Positions 31,760-47,139 are shown, counted from the first letter of the stretch. The stretch: DNA of 64,000 nucleotides from Nesterenkonia halotolerans (GCF_014874065.1 NZ_JADBEE010000002.1:124001-188000); one strand, 5' to 3'. The notes: a model not told the origin generated them from the sequence alone. Program-made: numbers and translations.

Positions 31760-32411
31760 GGCCCCAGCCCTGCGCCGCGTGGTCATCATCGATGACCACG
31801 GCATCTTCCGGGCCGGACTCAAGGCCGAGATGGCCGGGAGGGTCGAAGTCGTCGGCGAGGGCCACGATGTGGAGACCGCGATCGCCGTCGTGCGGCGGGA
31901 ACGCCCCGAGGTCGTGCTGCTCGACGTGCATCTTCCGGGCGGCACCGGTGGGGGAGGCGCCGAGGTGGTCCGCGCCTGCCGCGACCTCCCGGAGGTGAAG
32001 TTCCTGGCCATCAGCGTCTCCGACCAGGCGGCGGACGTGGTCTCGGTGATCCGCGCCGGAGCTCGCGGCTACGTCACGAAGACGATCAGCACCGGCGATC
32101 TCTCCGATGCGGTGCAGGCGGTGGCCACCGGCGATGCCGTGTTCTCGCCGCGCCTGGCGGGGTTCGTCCTGGACGCCTTTGGCACCGGTGCGGTCGGCGA
32201 TGTCCGCGATGAGGAGCTGGATCGGCTCTCGGCCCGAGAGGTCGAGGTCATGCGGCTGATCGCACGCGGGTACACCTACCGGGAGATCGCCGCGGAGCTG
32301 TTCATCTCGATCAAGACCGTGGAGACCCATGTCTCCAAAGTGCTGCGCAAGCTTCAGCTGTCCTCCCGACATGAGCTCACCCGCTGGGCGGAGCAGCGCC
32401 GCATCGTCTGA
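31752..32411 (+). CDS. LuxR-family response regulator (LiaR/NarL type)
   Basis: A 219-residue NarL/LuxR-type regulator. The receiver has VVIIDDHGIF (acidic pair), the phospho-acceptor Asp in VVLLDVHLPGG, and the lysine in GYVTKTIS. The C-terminal HTH is LSAREVEVMRLIARGYTYRE followed by IAAELFISIKTVETHVSKVL. The ATG at 31752 overlaps the kinase gene by 8 bases and is preceded by GAGGAG. It probably controls the divergent PspC-domain gene, its own operon and envelope-stress genes. Confidence 0.9.
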   Translation: MGEAPALRRVVIIDDHGIFRAGLKAEMAGRVEVVGEGHDVETAIAVVRRERPEVVLLDVHLPGGTGGGGAEVVRACRDLPEVKFLAISVSDQAADVVSVIRAGARGYVTKTISTGDLSDAVQAVATGDAVFSPRLAGFVLDAFGTGAVGDVRDEELDRLSAREVEVMRLIARGYTYREIAAELFISIKTVETHVSKVLRKLQLSSRHELTRWAEQRRIV

Positions 32412-32468
32412 ACCGATGGCGGCATGGGCGCCGTCGGTGTGTCCGATAGCACCTTCACGACGGCGGAC

Positions 32469-32477
32469 TGGTACAGT
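32469..32477 (+). promoter_or_regulatory. Candidate extended -10 promoter upstream of rpoB
   Basis: TGGTACAGT is an extended -10 element close in form to those of tRNA-Thr (TGGTAGAGT) and rpsL (TGGTAGTGT). Transcription would start near 32484, about 230 bases before rpoB. Confidence 0.45.
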
Positions 32478-32574
32478 TACTGCCCAGAAAGCTCGGATTC
32501 GCTGTTCACGTCTCCGCAGGCCTTCTCTTCGGCCGAGGCTCAGCCCTCGTGTCCAACGCCCCGGCGGCCTCGTC

Positions 32575-32604
32575 TTGCCCTGGGTTGCCTTCGTGGTCTA
32601 TGCT
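32575..32604 (+). promoter_or_regulatory. Second candidate promoter upstream of rpoB
   Basis: TTGCCC (32575-32580), an 18-base spacer and TATGCT (32599-32604). With the 32469 element it accounts for the 299-base gap between the response regulator and rpoB, in which no gene is seen. Confidence 0.4.
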
Positions 32605-32710
32605 GTATTTTTGCGCATCTTCTCTACATCCGTGCCTTCAAATAGCGGTGGGCAGTTGTTTATATGCGTTATTCCTACGGAAGCTACGAAGGTCTGTGGA
32701 AGGATCCCTC

Positions 32711-35700
32711 TTGGTCGCCTCGAGCACCTCATCGACTCAAACCGCTGCTTCGGCCCGCACTGCTGAATATGCAGGCCGACTCTCATTCGCAAAGATTCAC
32801 GAACCCCTCGATGTTCCAGAGCTTCTGGCTCTGCAGATCGACTCCTTCGACCGCCTCATCGGCAACGACAGCTGGGCTGCTCGTGTCGAGGAGGCCCGGC
32901 AGAAGGGCATCAAGGGCGTTTCCGAAACCTCCGGACTCTCCGACATCTTCGAAGAGATGTCACCGATCGAGGACTTCCAGGGCACCATGTCCCTGAGCTT
33001 CTCCGATCCCGAGTTCGCCGACCCCAAGATGCCGGTCGCTGAGTGCAAGGAACGGGACACCACGTATTCCGCTCCGCTGTACGTCAAGGCCGAGTTCATG
33101 AACCACAACACCGGCGAGATCAAGCAGCAGACCGTGTTCATGGGCGATTTCCCGCTCATGACCGATCGCGGCACATTCATCATCAACGGCACCGAGCGTG
33201 TCGTCGTGTCCCAGCTGGTCCGCTCCCCGGGCGCCTACTTCGAGCGCACCCCGGACAAGACCAGCGACAAGGACATCTTCACGGCCAAGGTCATCCCGTC
33301 CCGCGGTGCCTGGTTCGAGCTGGAGATCGACAAGCGCGATCAGGTCGGCGTCCGCCTGGACCGTCGTCGCAAGCAGCCGGTGACCGCACTGCTGAAGGCC
33401 CTGGGCTGGACCGAGTCCCGCATCCTGGAAGAGTTCGGCGAGTATGACTCGATCCGCGCCACCATGGAGAAGGACGCCTTCGAGACCCAGGCCGACGCGC
33501 TGATCGACATCTACCGCAAGCTGCGTCCGGGCGAGCCGCCGACGGTGGAGGCGGCCGAGTCGCTGCTGCGCGGGCTGTACTTCACCCCGAAGCGCTACGA
33601 CCTCGCCAAGGTGGGCCGCTACAAGCTCAACCGCAAGCTGGGCGTGGACAAGGCCTTCACCGACGCCGACGCCTCGGTGCTCAACGAGCAGGACATCGTC
33701 GCGATGATCCACTACCTCGCAGCGCTGCACGCCGGCAAGGACACCATCAAGGGCATCCGCGATGGTTCCGAGATCGACGTCCACATCACCGTGGACGACA
33801 TCGACCACTTCGGAAACCGCCGCATCCGTGCGGTGGGCGAGCTCATCGAGAACCAGGTCCGCACGGGCCTGTCCCGCATGGAGCGTGTGGTCCGCGAGCG
33901 GATGACGACTCAGGACGTCGAGGCCATCACGCCGCAGACGTTGATCAACATCCGCCCCGTCGTCGCCTCCATCAAGGAGTTCTTCGGCACCTCCCAGCTC
34001 TCGCAGTTCATGGATCAGAACAACCCGCTGGCCGGACTGACGCATAAGCGTCGCCTCTCCGCGCTGGGCCCGGGCGGTCTCTCCCGTGATCGCGCCGGCA
34101 TGGAGGTCCGCGACGTCCACCCCTCGCACTACGGACGCATGTGCCCCATCGAGACCCCGGAAGGCCCGAACATCGGCCTGATCGGCTCGCTGGCCACCTA
34201 CGGTCGGATCAACAACTTCGGCTTCATCGAGACCCCCTACCGCAAGGTCGTCAAGGGTGTCGTCACCGACCAGATCGATTACCTCACGGCCGATGACGAG
34301 CTCGTCTCGCAGATCGCCCAGGCCAACGCGCCGCTGAACGAGGACGGAACCTTCACCGAGGCCACCGTGCTCTGCCGTGGTCGTGCCGACGGAACCGGTG
34401 AGCAGGGCGAGCCCGTGCTGACCATTCCCGAAGAGATCGACTACATGGACGTCTCGCCGCGCCAGATGGTGTCAGTGGCCACCGCCCTGATCCCGTTCCT
34501 GGAGCACGACGACGCCAACCGCGCCCTGATGGGTGCGAACATGCAGCGTCAGGCCGTGCCCCTGCTGGAGTCCGAGTCCCCGCTGGTCGGCACCGGCATG
34601 GAGAAGTTCGCCGCGGTCGACGCCGGAGACTCGGTCACCGCCGAGAAGCCGGGCGTGGTCACCCGTGTCGCAGCTGACATGGTCACCGTGCTCAACGACG
34701 ACGGCACGCAGATCCACTACCCGATCATGAAGTTCCAGCGCTCGAACCAGGGCAACGCGTACAACCAGCGCGTGCGGGTCTCCGAAGGGGACCGCCTGGA
34801 GCGCCAGTCGATCATCGCTGACGGACCCTCCACCGAAGCCGGCGAGCTGGCTCTGGGCAAGAACCTGCTGGTCGCGTTCATGTCCTGGGAAGGCCACAAC
34901 TTCGAGGATGCGATCATCCTCTCCCAGCGGATGATCCAGGACGATGTGCTCACGTCGATCCACATCGAGGAGCACGAGGTCGATGCTCGCGACACCAAGC
35001 TCGGTGCCGAAGAGGTCACTCGTGACATCCCGAACGTCTCCGAGGAGATGCTCGCCCAGCTCGACGAGCGCGGCATCATCCACATCGGTGCCGAGGTCTC
35101 CGCAGGAGACATCCTCGTCGGCCGTGTCACGCCCAAGGGTGAGACCGAGCTGACCCCCGAGGAGCGTCTGCTGCGCGCCATCTTCGGCGAGAAGTCCCGC
35201 GAAGTGCGCGACACCTCGCTGAAGGTTCCCCACGGCGAGTCTGGCACCGTCATCGGCGTCCGGATCTTCGACGCGGAGGAGGGCGACGATCTTCCCCCCG
35301 GTGTGAACCAGCTGGTCCGCGTCTACGTGGCTCAGAAGCGCAAGATCACCGACGGCGACAAGCTCGCCGGCCGCCACGGCAACAAGGGCGTCATCTCCAG
35401 GATCCTTCCTGTGGAGGACATGCCCTTCCTGCCCGACGGCACCGCGGTGGACATCGTGCTGAACCCGCTGGGCGTCCCCGGTCGTATGAACATCGGCCAG
35501 GTCATGGAGGTCCACCTCGGGTGGGCCGCCAAGCAGGGCTGGAAGATCGAGGGCGAGCCCGAGTGGATCCAGAAGCTGCCGAACCTGCCGCGTGAGACCG
35601 GACCGACCAAGGTCTCGACTCCCGTGTTCGACGGCGCGGAGCCTGCTGAGCTGACCGGCATCCTGGAGTCTGTGAACCCGTCGCGCGACGGCGAGCAGCT

Positions 35701-36229
35701 TGTGGGTGCCAACGGCAAGGCGCAGCTCTTCGACGGTCGCTCCGGTGAGCCGTTCCCTGAGGGCGTGGCCGTCGGGTACATGTACATCCTGAAGCTGCAC
35801 CACCTTGTCGATGACAAGATCCACGCACGCTCCACCGGACCGTACTCGATGATCACTCAGCAGCCGCTCGGTGGTAAGGCCCAGTTCGGCGGTCAGCGCT
35901 TCGGTGAGATGGAGGTCTGGGCGCTCGAAGCCTATGGCTCCGCCTACACCCTGCAGGAGCTGCTGACCATCAAGTCGGATGACATCCACGGCCGTGTGAA
36001 GGTCTACGAGGCCATCGTGAAGGGCGAGAACATCCCGGAGCCAGGCGTTCCGGAGTCGTTCAAGGTGCTCATCAAGGAGATGCAGTCGCTCTGCCTCAAC
36101 GTGGAGGTCCTCTCCGCAGACGGCAGCAAGGTCGAGATGCGTGACTCGGAGGAAACCGGGTTCAGCGCTGCGGAGGAGCTTGGCATTGACCTCTCCCGCG
36201 CAGAGCCCAGCTCGGTCGAAGAGGTCTGA
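32711..36229 (+). CDS. rpoB: DNA-directed RNA polymerase subunit beta
   Basis: The beta subunit of RNA polymerase, 1172 residues, the usual actinobacterial length. The start is a TTG at 32711 (then GTC GCC TCG), with GGAAGGA 6 bases upstream; related Micrococcaceae proteins begin with the same VASSTS sequence, and further upstream in-frame sequence has no RpoB character. Visible are [11 protein letters not shown] near the start, the rifampicin pocket around [20 protein letters not shown] with the conserved residues unaltered, the [14 protein letters not shown] region and the C-terminal [17 protein letters not shown]. It is followed by rpoC after 62 bases. Confidence 0.97.
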   Translation: MVASSTSSTQTAASARTAEYAGRLSFAKIHEPLDVPELLALQIDSFDRLIGNDSWAARVEEARQKGIKGVSETSGLSDIFEEMSPIEDFQGTMSLSFSDPEFADPKMPVAECKERDTTYSAPLYVKAEFMNHNTGEIKQQTVFMGDFPLMTDRGTFIINGTERVVVSQLVRSPGAYFERTPDKTSDKDIFTAKVIPSRGAWFELEIDKRDQVGVRLDRRRKQPVTALLKALGWTESRILEEFGEYDSIRATMEKDAFETQADALIDIYRKLRPGEPPTVEAAESLLRGLYFTPKRYDLAKVGRYKLNRKLGVDKAFTDADASVLNEQDIVAMIHYLAALHAGKDTIKGIRDGSEIDVHITVDDIDHFGNRRIRAVGELIENQVRTGLSRMERVVRERMTTQDVEAITPQTLINIRPVVASIKEFFGTSQLSQFMDQNNPLAGLTHKRRLSALGPGGLSRDRAGMEVRDVHPSHYGRMCPIETPEGPNIGLIGSLATYGRINNFGFIETPYRKVVKGVVTDQIDYLTADDELVSQIAQANAPLNEDGTFTEATVLCRGRADGTGEQGEPVLTIPEEIDYMDVSPRQMVSVATALIPFLEHDDANRALMGANMQRQAVPLLESESPLVGTGMEKFAAVDAGDSVTAEKPGVVTRVAADMVTVLNDDGTQIHYPIMKFQRSNQGNAYNQRVRVSEGDRLERQSIIADGPSTEAGELALGKNLLVAFMSWEGHNFEDAIILSQRMIQDDVLTSIHIEEHEVDARDTKLGAEEVTRDIPNVSEEMLAQLDERGIIHIGAEVSAGDILVGRVTPKGETELTPEERLLRAIFGEKSREVRDTSLKVPHGESGTVIGVRIFDAEEGDDLPPGVNQLVRVYVAQKRKITDGDKLAGRHGNKGVISRILPVEDMPFLPDGTAVDIVLNPLGVPGRMNIGQVMEVHLGWAAKQGWKIEGEPEWIQKLPNLPRETGPTKVSTPVFDGAEPAELTGILESVNPSRDGEQLVGANGKAQLFDGRSGEPFPEGVAVGYMYILKLHHLVDDKIHARSTGPYSMITQQPLGGKAQFGGQRFGEMEVWALEAYGSAYTLQELLTIKSDDIHGRVKVYEAIVKGENIPEPGVPESFKVLIKEMQSLCLNVEVLSADGSKVEMRDSEETGFSAAEELGIDLSRAEPSSVEEV

Positions 36230-36291
36230 GGACCTCACCGATGCACCTTCACTCCGTCACGAATCTTTAGAGAAAAGAGAGATACCGGACT

Positions 36292-40179
<3,888 letters not shown>

Positions 40180-40243
40180 GAAGCCAGTCGCAGACGAGTT
40201 CGATGACCGCCCGGTGAACGGGCGTCAGGACTGATCAGCCAGC

Positions 40244-40274
40244 AGGCCCGGGGGAGCGATGCTCCTCCGGGCCT
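40244..40274 (+). terminator. Terminator after rpoC
   Basis: A 14-bp stem with one G-U pair (40244-40257 with 40261-40274) and a GAT loop, 65 bases after the rpoC stop, followed by CTTG. Confidence 0.7.
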
Positions 40275-40365
40275 CTTGCGCTGTCCTGTGACGCCGCGGT
40301 GCGCGGCGTCGAGCGCCGGGCGTCGGCAGCCGCGAGGACCGGCACTCGCGCAAGGGGTGGGTTCC

Positions 40366-40374
40366 TGGTAGTGT
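40366..40374 (+). promoter_or_regulatory. Extended -10 promoter of the rpsL operon
   Basis: TGGTAGTGT lies 178 bases before rpsL. The -35 region is weak, as expected for extended -10 promoters. The leader from about 40381 to 40552 contains no gene. Confidence 0.5.
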
Positions 40375-40552
40375 TAACCTGATTGTTTCTGATGTGGCAG
40401 AGGGACTCGGTCCGGGTTGCGGGGAAGTTGCGCAGCGAATGCCACATTTTTGCACGCCTAGGGACCAGAGCCCGCGGACAGTGTGCCGACCATCAACCGC
40501 GGGCAGAGTAAGAACCCTCTGTTTCCCTCACTACACGTACGGAGAACGCATA

Positions 40553-40927
40553 GTGCCTACTATTCAGCAGCTTGTGCGCAAGGGGCGTCATCCCAAGCGC
40601 ACCAAGAACAACACCCCTGCACTGCAGGGAAGCCCGATGCGTCGTGGCGTGTGCACCCGTGTGTACACCACGACCCCGAAGAAGCCGAACTCCGCACTCC
40701 GCAAGGTGGCCCGTGTTCGTCTGGGCGGCGGCGTCGAAGTCACCGCCTACATCCCCGGCGAGGGCCACAACCTGCAGGAGCACTCCATCGTGCTCGTTCG
40801 CGGCGGTCGTGTGAAGGACCTTCCCGGTGTCCGCTACAAGATCGTCCGCGGCGCCCTCGACACCCAGGGTGTCAAGGGTCGCGGTCAGGCTCGCTCCCGC
40901 TACGGCGCGAAGAAGGAGAAGAAGTAA
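40553..40927 (+). CDS. rpsL: 30S ribosomal protein S12
   Basis: S12 sits at the decoding centre and controls accuracy. The 124-residue product is the standard length, starting [11 protein letters not shown], with [17 protein letters not shown] carrying the lysine whose change gives streptomycin resistance (unaltered here) and [20 protein letters not shown] start at 40553 with ACGGAGAA upstream. The stop overlaps the rpsG start by one base (TAATG). Confidence 0.97.
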   Translation: MPTIQQLVRKGRHPKRTKNNTPALQGSPMRRGVCTRVYTTTPKKPNSALRKVARVRLGGGVEVTAYIPGEGHNLQEHSIVLVRGGRVKDLPGVRYKIVRGALDTQGVKGRGQARSRYGAKKEKK

Positions 40928-41397
40928 TGCCTCGTAAGGGACCCGCACCCAAGCGCCCTCTCGTCCAGGATCCGGTCCACGGATCCCCGTTGGTCACGCA
41001 GCTGATCAACAAGGTCCTGGTCGACGGCAAGAAGTCCACTGCTGAGCGCATCGTCTACGGCGCGCTCGACGGCGTGGCCAAGAAGTCCGGCGAGGACTCC
41101 GTGACGATCCTCAAGAAGGCCATGGACAACGTCCGCCCCGCCCTGGAGGTTCGCTCCCGCCGTGTCGGCGGCGCCACCTACCAGGTGCCCGTCGAGGTCA
41201 AGCCCGGTCGCTCGACCGCGCTGGCTCTGCGCTGGCTGGTCGGCTACTCCAAGGGCCGTCGCGAGAAGAGCATGACGGACCGCCTCATGAACGAGATCCT
41301 CGACGCATCCAACGGCCTCGGTGCCGCTGTGAAGCGCCGCGAGGACACTCACAAGATGGCAGAGTCCAACAAGGCCTTCGCCCACTACCGCTGGTAA
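40927..41397 (+). CDS. rpsG: 30S ribosomal protein S7
   Basis: S7 nucleates assembly of the 30S head and in enteric bacteria represses the str operon. The 156-residue product has [20 protein letters not shown] at the start, the [10 protein letters not shown] and [20 protein letters not shown] segments, and ends [14 protein letters not shown] as usual. Translationally coupled to rpsL through TAATG. Confidence 0.97.
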   Translation: MPRKGPAPKRPLVQDPVHGSPLVTQLINKVLVDGKKSTAERIVYGALDGVAKKSGEDSVTILKKAMDNVRPALEVRSRRVGGATYQVPVEVKPGRSTALALRWLVGYSKGRREKSMTDRLMNEILDASNGLGAAVKRREDTHKMAESNKAFAHYRW

Positions 41398-41415
41398 TAG
41401 AAAAGGGGAATCACC

Positions 41416-43530
41416 GTGGCACAAGACGTGCTCACTGACCTCAAGAAGGTCCGCAACATCGGCATCATGGCTCACATCGATGCCGGTAAGACCACCGCAA
41501 CCGAACGCATCCTGTTCTACACCGGCATGAACCACAAGATCGGTGAAACCCACGACGGTGCGTCCACGACGGACTGGATGGAGCAGGAGAAAGAGCGCGG
41601 CATCACGATCACCTCTGCCGCGGTGACCTGCTTCTGGGGCGACAACCAGATCAACATCATCGACACCCCGGGTCACGTCGACTTCACCGTCGAGGTGGAG
41701 CGCGCTCTGCGCGTCCTCGATGGTGCCGTCGCTGTCTTCGACGGCAAGGAAGGCGTGGAGCCGCAGTCCGAGACTGTCTGGCGCCAGGCTGACAAGTACA
41801 ACGTCCCGCGCATCTGCTTCGTCAACAAGATGGACAAGCTCGGCGCTGACTTCTACTACACCGTCGACACCATCAAGTCCCGCCTCGGCGCGACCCCGCT
41901 GGTGATGCAGCTGCCGATCGGCTCCGAGAGCGACTTCGTCGGCGTCGTCGACCTGCTGCAGATGAAGGCCCTCGTGTGGCCCGGCGATGCCAAGGGCGAC
42001 GTGACCATGGGTGCTGAGTACGAGACCCGTGAAATCCCCGAGGAGCTCAAGGAGTCCGCCGAGGAGTACCGCAACACGCTCATCGAGCAGGTCGCGGAAG
42101 CCGACGATGTGCTGATGAACAAGTACCTCGAAGGCGAAGAGATCTCCAACGACGAGCTCAAGGAAGGCGTCCGCAAGCTCACCGTGGCCTCGGCCGCCTA
42201 CCCGGTGTTCTGCGGCTCGGCGTTCAAGAACCGCGGAGTGCAGCCCATGCTCGACGCCGTCATCGACTACCTGCCGACCCCGGCAGACGTCGAGGCCATG
42301 GAGGGCCACAAGCCCAACCATGAGGACGTCATCCTGACTCGCCGTCCCCGCAAGGACGAGCCCTTCTCGGCTCTGGCGTTCAAGATCGCTTCCCACCCCT
42401 TCTTCGGGCAGCTCACCTTCATCCGCGTCTACTCGGGCAAGCTGTCCGCAGGCGCACAGATCGTGAACTCCACGAAGGGCAAGAAGGAGCGCATCGGCAA
42501 GCTCTTCCAGATGCACGCGAACAAGGAGAACCCGGTCGAGGAGATCCAGGCCGGACACATCTACGCGGTCATCGGGCTCAAGGACACCACCACCGGCGAT
42601 ACGCTGTGCGATCCGAACGACCAGATCGTGCTCGAGTCGATGACCTTCCCGGAGCCTGTGATCTCCGTGGCCATCGAGCCGAAGTCGAAGAGTGACCAGG
42701 AGAAGCTCTCCACGGCCATTCAGAAGCTGGCAGCCGAGGACCCGACCTTCACGGTCACCCAGAACGACGAGACCGGCCAGACCGAGATCGGCGGCATGGG
42801 CGAGCTTCACCTGGACATCCTGGTGGACCGCATGCGCCGCGAGTTCAACGTCGAGGCCAACGTGGGCAAGCCCCAGGTGGCGTACCGCGAGACCATCAAG
42901 AAGCGTGTGGAGAAGGTCGACTACACCCACAAGAAGCAGACCGGTGGTTCGGGTCAGTTCGCCAAGGTGCTCATGAACTTCGAGCCCATGGACACCTCGG
43001 ACGGCGAGATGTACGAATTCGCCAACCTGGTGACCGGTGGACGCATTCCCCGCGAGTACATCCCGTCCGTGGATGCAGGCATCCAGGACGCCATGGGTCT
43101 CGGCGTCCTCGCCGGCTACCCGATGGTCGGCGTCCGGGCCGAACTGGTCGACGGCGCCTACCACGACGTCGACTCCTCGGAGATGGCGTTCAAGCTGGCC
43201 GGCTCCCAGGTCCTCAAAGAGGGCGCACGCCGGGCCAACCCGGTGCTGCTCGAGCCGACGATGTCCGTCGAAGTCCGTACTCCCGAGGAGTACATGGGCG
43301 AGGTCATCGGCGACCTGAACTCCCGTCGTGGGCAGATCCAGTCCATGGATGACGCGGCAGGCGTGAAGGTCATCAAGGCACTCGTGCCGCTGTCCGAGAT
43401 GTTCGGCTACATCGGCGAACTGCGCTCACGCACACAGGGCCGCGCCGTCTTCACCATGTCCTTCAACTCGTACGTCGAGGTTCCGAAGGCCGTGGCCGAA
43501 GAGATCATCGAGAAGAACCGCGGCGCCTGA
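41416..43530 (+). CDS. fusA: Elongation factor G
   Basis: The GTPase that drives ribosomal translocation. The 704-residue product has P-loop [12 protein letters not shown], switch [24 protein letters not shown], and the domain IV/V sequences [15 protein letters not shown] and [20 protein letters not shown] start at 41416 with AAAAGGGG upstream. It lies 18 bases after rpsG in the str operon. Confidence 0.97.
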   Translation: MAQDVLTDLKKVRNIGIMAHIDAGKTTATERILFYTGMNHKIGETHDGASTTDWMEQEKERGITITSAAVTCFWGDNQINIIDTPGHVDFTVEVERALRVLDGAVAVFDGKEGVEPQSETVWRQADKYNVPRICFVNKMDKLGADFYYTVDTIKSRLGATPLVMQLPIGSESDFVGVVDLLQMKALVWPGDAKGDVTMGAEYETREIPEELKESAEEYRNTLIEQVAEADDVLMNKYLEGEEISNDELKEGVRKLTVASAAYPVFCGSAFKNRGVQPMLDAVIDYLPTPADVEAMEGHKPNHEDVILTRRPRKDEPFSALAFKIASHPFFGQLTFIRVYSGKLSAGAQIVNSTKGKKERIGKLFQMHANKENPVEEIQAGHIYAVIGLKDTTTGDTLCDPNDQIVLESMTFPEPVISVAIEPKSKSDQEKLSTAIQKLAAEDPTFTVTQNDETGQTEIGGMGELHLDILVDRMRREFNVEANVGKPQVAYRETIKKRVEKVDYTHKKQTGGSGQFAKVLMNFEPMDTSDGEMYEFANLVTGGRIPREYIPSVDAGIQDAMGLGVLAGYPMVGVRAELVDGAYHDVDSSEMAFKLAGSQVLKEGARRANPVLLEPTMSVEVRTPEEYMGEVIGDLNSRRGQIQSMDDAAGVKVIKALVPLSEMFGYIGELRSRTQGRAVFTMSFNSYVEVPKAVAEEIIEKNRGA

Positions 43531-43544
43531 TCCACGCACCGGAG

Positions 43545-43579
43545 GGCCGGGCCGACTCCGCACTGGGGGAGGCCCGGCC
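43545..43579 (+). terminator. GC-rich hairpin after fusA
   Basis: GGCCGGGCC (43545-43553) pairs with GGCCCGGCC (43571-43579) across a 17-base loop, without a T-run. It may reduce rather than end transcription into tuf. Confidence 0.4.
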
Positions 43580-43666
43580 ATCCGGACCGGGCGGATCGAC
43601 GCAGCCTGGAGGAAGCGAGGTCTCCGAATGACCTCCACCGCTCCTCACGCACCATCATTCGGATAA

Positions 43667-43696
43667 TTTCACCAAATACCTAGCGATTAGTAGACT
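43667..43696 (+). promoter_or_regulatory. Candidate promoter for tuf
   Basis: TTTCAC (43667-43672), an 18-base spacer and TAGACT (43691-43696) in the 241-base fusA-tuf gap, giving tuf an added promoter and a leader of about 70 bases. Confidence 0.4.
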
Positions 43697-43771
43697 TGCA
43701 TGAGTTTCAGCCTCGTTGACAGTGCGGCTGGAGTAAGTCTTCTTACCTGAACAAGTTCTTAGGAGGAACCT

Positions 43772-44962
43772 GTGGCCAAGGCAAAGTTCGAGCGTAACAA
43801 GCCGCACCTTAACATCGGCACCATCGGTCACGTCGACCATGGCAAGACCACCCTGACAGCTGCGATCTCCAAGGTCCTGTCGGAGAAGTACCCCGACCTG
43901 AACCAGGGTCGCGACTTCGCCTCGATCGACAACGCTCCCGAGGAGCGCGAGCGCGGCATCACGATCAACGTCTCCCACGTGGAGTACCAGACCGAGGCGC
44001 GCCACTATGCACACGTGGACGCCCCCGGTCACGCTGACTACGTGAAGAACATGATCACCGGTGCCGCTCAGATGGACGGTGCGATCCTGGTCGTCGCCGC
44101 CACCGACGGTCCGATGGCACAGACCCGTGAGCACGTTCTGCTCGCCCGCCAGGTCGGCGTTCCCGCTCTCCTGGTCGCACTGAACAAGTCCGACATGGTC
44201 GAGGACGAAGAGCTCCTGGACCTCGTCGAGATGGAGGTGCGCGAGCTCCTCGATTCACAGGGCTACGACGGCGACAACGCACCGGTCATCCGCACCTCAG
44301 GGCTGAAGGCTCTCGAGGGCGACGCCGAGTGGGTCAAGACCGTTGAAGACCTCATGGAGGCCGTGGACACCTTCATCCCCGAGCCAGAGCGCGACAAGGA
44401 CAAGCCGTTCCTGATGCCGATCGAGGACGTCTTCACCATCACCGGTCGTGGCACCGTGGTGACCGGTCGCGCCGAGCGCGGCACGCTGAAGATCAACTCC
44501 GAGATCGAGATCCTCGGCATCCGCCCCAAGCAGAAGACCACCGTCACCGGTATCGAGATGTTCCACAAGCAGCTCGATGAGGCTTGGGCCGGCGAGAACT
44601 GTGGACTGCTGCTTCGCGGTCTGAAGCGCGATGACGTCGAGCGCGGCCAGGTTGTGGCTGCTCCCGGCTCCATCACCCCGCACACGCAGTTCGAGGCCAA
44701 CGTCTACATCCTGTCCAAGGATGAGGGCGGACGCCACAACCCCTTCTACACCAACTACCGTCCGCAGTTCTACTTCCGGACCACCGACGTCACCGGCGTC
44801 ATCTCGCTGCCCGAGGGCACCGAGATGGTCATGCCAGGCGATAACACCGAGATGACTGTTGAGCTCATCCAGGAGATCGCCATGGAAGACGGCCTCGGCT
44901 TCGCCATCCGCGAGGGTGGACGCACCGTTGGTTCAGGTCGAGTCACCAAGATCCTGAAGTAA
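43772..44962 (+). CDS. tuf: Elongation factor Tu
   Basis: Delivers aminoacyl-tRNA to the ribosome. The 396-residue product has P-loop [40 protein letters not shown], and C-terminal domains with [16 protein letters not shown] and [15 protein letters not shown] start at 43772 with TTAGGAGGA upstream, the strongest ribosome binding site in the window. A 16-bp terminator follows. Confidence 0.97.
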   Translation: MAKAKFERNKPHLNIGTIGHVDHGKTTLTAAISKVLSEKYPDLNQGRDFASIDNAPEERERGITINVSHVEYQTEARHYAHVDAPGHADYVKNMITGAAQMDGAILVVAATDGPMAQTREHVLLARQVGVPALLVALNKSDMVEDEELLDLVEMEVRELLDSQGYDGDNAPVIRTSGLKALEGDAEWVKTVEDLMEAVDTFIPEPERDKDKPFLMPIEDVFTITGRGTVVTGRAERGTLKINSEIEILGIRPKQKTTVTGIEMFHKQLDEAWAGENCGLLLRGLKRDDVERGQVVAAPGSITPHTQFEANVYILSKDEGGRHNPFYTNYRPQFYFRTTDVTGVISLPEGTEMVMPGDNTEMTVELIQEIAMEDGLGFAIREGGRTVGSGRVTKILK

Positions 44963-45030
44963 GACTCACGGTCTTGGCTTGATCCTCGGGCCCTGAGTCG
45001 GCAGCCGCGCTGCTGATTCTCCCGAGCACA

Positions 45031-45066
45031 CAGAATCCCCGGTGACCACGGTCACCGGGGATTCTG
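45031..45066 (+). terminator. Terminator after tuf
   Basis: A perfect 16-bp stem (45031-45046 with 45051-45066) with a CACG loop, followed by TTTG. Confidence 0.85.
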
Positions 45067-45524
45067 TTTGTGGTCACTGGGGATCTGTGTGAGAATAGAC
45101 AGGTTGCTCACGGGCTCTCAGCCCCCGTGTGCCTTGAAGGCATACGGAGTGAGCGAACAGCTACAACTTCAACACCGGCACCTCGTGGTGTGTCACGCTG
45201 TGCGCAGGGTATCTGCTCATCCAAGCGACACGCCCGACCGCGGGGGTCGGAGATCCGGCAGGACGAGGAACCCGTCGGGGTCTGTGGAGACACAGCACCC
45301 GATCAGGACGGATTCGTGCCGCCGGAACGTGCACCTGACAAGCGACGTCAGGCTTGGGAAACCGAGCCGTCTAAGCCCGGGTGCGCAGCCCACAACTGCA
45401 GAAGGTCAGATCCGCCCACAGCCCAATCGGGTGTGCGCGTTGCCTTTCTGGGAGCCCTCGGCTCCACGCGGTCGTGGGCTGCGACGAGAGACGAATGTCA
45501 GAACACCAGAAAGAGGCTCAACGC
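45067..45524 (+). promoter_or_regulatory. Long leader of the S10 ribosomal operon
   Basis: These ~460 bases hold no gene that I can support. They contain weak -10-like sequences near 45092-45101, a CCTGAC/GTCAGG hairpin (45334-45352) and a tight GGAGCC/GGCTCC hairpin (45451-45465). A leader of this size before rpsJ is likely to be regulatory, as in other S10 operons, where L4 is the usual regulator; the mechanism here is inferred only. Confidence 0.5.
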
Positions 45525-45833
45525 ATGGCGGGACAAAAAATCCGCATCCGGCTGAAGTCGTATGACCACGAAGTCATCGACACCTCGGCCCGGAAGATCG
45601 TCGACACGGTCACACGTGCTGGTGCAACGGTTGTCGGCCCAGTGCCGCTGCCCACCGAGAAGAACGTGTACGCCGTGATTCGCTCTCCCCACAAATACAA
45701 GGACTCTCGCGAGCACTTCGAGATGCGCACTCATAAGCGCCTCATCGACATCGTGGACCCGACGCCCAAGGCTGTCGACTCCCTGATGCGACTCGACCTG
45801 CCTGCAGACGTCAACATCGAGATCAAGCTCTAG
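45525..45833 (+). CDS. rpsJ: 30S ribosomal protein S10 (NusE)
   Basis: Ribosomal head protein and NusG/NusB partner in antitermination. The 102-residue product is standard, with [19 protein letters not shown] at the start and [19 protein letters not shown] in the loop region. The ATG at 45525 follows AAGAGG. First gene of the S10 operon after a ~460-base leader. Confidence 0.97.
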   Translation: MAGQKIRIRLKSYDHEVIDTSARKIVDTVTRAGATVVGPVPLPTEKNVYAVIRSPHKYKDSREHFEMRTHKRLIDIVDPTPKAVDSLMRLDLPADVNIEIKL

Positions 45834-45856
45834 AGCAGGGAGGTGCTGAGAAAACT

Positions 45857-46519
45857 ATGACCAATATTTCCCGCGTTGAACTGAACGTCAAGGGACTGCT
45901 GGGCACGAAGCTCGGCATGACCCAGGTCTGGGACGAGAACAACACCCTCATCCCAGTCACTGTCGTCCAAGCCGACTCCAATGTCGTGACCCAGATCCGC
46001 ACCGCAGAGAGCGACGGATACAACTCCGTCCAGATCGGCTTCGGCCGCATCGATCCGCGCAAGGTGACCAAGCCGCTCGCCGGCCACTTCGAGAAGGCCG
46101 GCGTGACCCCGCGTCGCCACGTCGTCGAGATCCGCACCTCTGATTCCGGCTCCTATGAGCTGGGTCAGGACCTGAGCGTCGAAGCGTTCGAGACCGGCCA
46201 GAAGGTCGATGTCGTGGGCAAGACCAAGGGCAAGGGCTTCGCCGGCGTCATGAAGCGCCACGGCTTCGCCGGCGTCGGAGCTTCGCACGGTTCGCACAAG
46301 AACCACCGCAAGCCCGGCTCCATCGGCGGCGCCTCGACCCCGGGTCGCGTCTTCAAGGGTCTGCGCATGGCCGGTCGCATGGGCGGAGTCCGTCAGACCA
46401 CCCATAACCTGACCGTTCACGCAGTGGACGCCGAGAAGAACCTGCTGCTCATCAAGGGCGCCCTTCCGGGTGCTCGTGGCCAGGTCGTCCTGGTCCGCAC
46501 CGCAGTGAAGGGAGCATGA
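45857..46519 (+). CDS. rplC: 50S ribosomal protein L3
   Basis: An early assembly protein that reaches the peptidyl transferase centre. The 220-residue product has [26 protein letters not shown] and [20 protein letters not shown], with the methylatable Gln region near the tip. The stop overlaps an in-frame ATG of rplD. Confidence 0.97.
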   Translation: MTNISRVELNVKGLLGTKLGMTQVWDENNTLIPVTVVQADSNVVTQIRTAESDGYNSVQIGFGRIDPRKVTKPLAGHFEKAGVTPRRHVVEIRTSDSGSYELGQDLSVEAFETGQKVDVVGKTKGKGFAGVMKRHGFAGVGASHGSHKNHRKPGSIGGASTPGRVFKGLRMAGRMGGVRQTTHNLTVHAVDAEKNLLLIKGALPGARGQVVLVRTAVKGA

Positions 46520-46524
46520 TCCAC

Positions 46525-47139
46525 ATGGCCAACAAGGTTTCTGTCGACTTCCCCGCAGAGGTATTCGACGCCAAGACCAACGTCGCGCTGATCCACCAGG
46601 TGGTCGTCGCGCAGCGGGCAGCCGCTCGCCAGGGCACCCACAAGACCAAGACTCGCTCTGAGGTCTCCGGCACCGGCGCCAAGCCGTTCCGGCAGAAGGG
46701 CACCGGCCGTGCCCGTCAGGGTTCCCTGCGCGGACCGCACATGATCGGCGGTGGCGTCGTCCACGGCCCCACCCCGCGTGACTACGCCCAGCGCACGCCC
46801 AAGAAGATGAAGGCAGCCGCTCTGCGCGGAGCCCTCTCGGACCGGGCACGCAACGACCGTATCCACGTGGTGGATTCGCTGGTCGTCGACGCGGCCTCCA
46901 CCAAGGCGGCCAAGGCCGCACTGGCAGGCCTCGGCGGCGCGAACCGCAACTGGCTCGTCGTGATCGACCGCAGCGATGACATCGCCGCACTGTCGACTCG
47001 CAACCTGCCCCACGTCCACACCCTGTATGCCGACCAGCTGAACACCTACGACGTCATCGTCTCCGATGACATCGTGTTCACTCAGGCCGGCTATGACGCC
47101 TTCCTGGCACAGGGCACTGCGAAGGAGGAGACCAAGTGA
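46525..47139 (+). CDS. rplD: 50S ribosomal protein L4
   Basis: L4 lines the exit tunnel and represses the S10 operon in Escherichia coli. The 204-residue product has the loop [15 protein letters not shown] and [20 protein letters not shown]. The ATG at 46525 is chosen because AAGGGAGC has better spacing there; an ATG at 46516 overlapping the rplC stop is an alternative adding three residues. Confidence 0.95.
   Translation: MANKVSVDFPAEVFDAKTNVALIHQVVVAQRAAARQGTHKTKTRSEVSGTGAKPFRQKGTGRARQGSLRGPHMIGGGVVHGPTPRDYAQRTPKKMKAAALRGALSDRARNDRIHVVDSLVVDAASTKAAKAALAGLGGANRNWLVVIDRSDDIAALSTRNLPHVHTLYADQLNTYDVIVSDDIVFTQAGYDAFLAQGTAKEETK

Noticed and set aside
32549..32710. N-terminal extension of rpoB from an ATG-like start at 32549
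   Set aside because: It adds 54 residues without similarity to RpoB and contains promoter-like sequence; the TTG at 32711 fits family length.
34472..36238. 588-codon minus-strand open frame opposite rpoB
   Set aside because: Same antisense shadow effect; no ribosome binding site or family motif, and rpoB is complete on the plus strand.
40394..40552. N-terminal extension of rpsL in the same frame
   Set aside because: It would add 53 residues to a 124-residue protein of fixed length; the GTG at 40553 has a ribosome binding site.
40900..43164. 754-codon open frame on the minus strand opposite rpsG and fusA
   Set aside because: It is a mirror of the codon bias of the real genes: GC-rich third positions leave the opposite strand open. 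The translation is rich in Asp/His/Val/Leu without domains, and fusA on the plus strand is certain.
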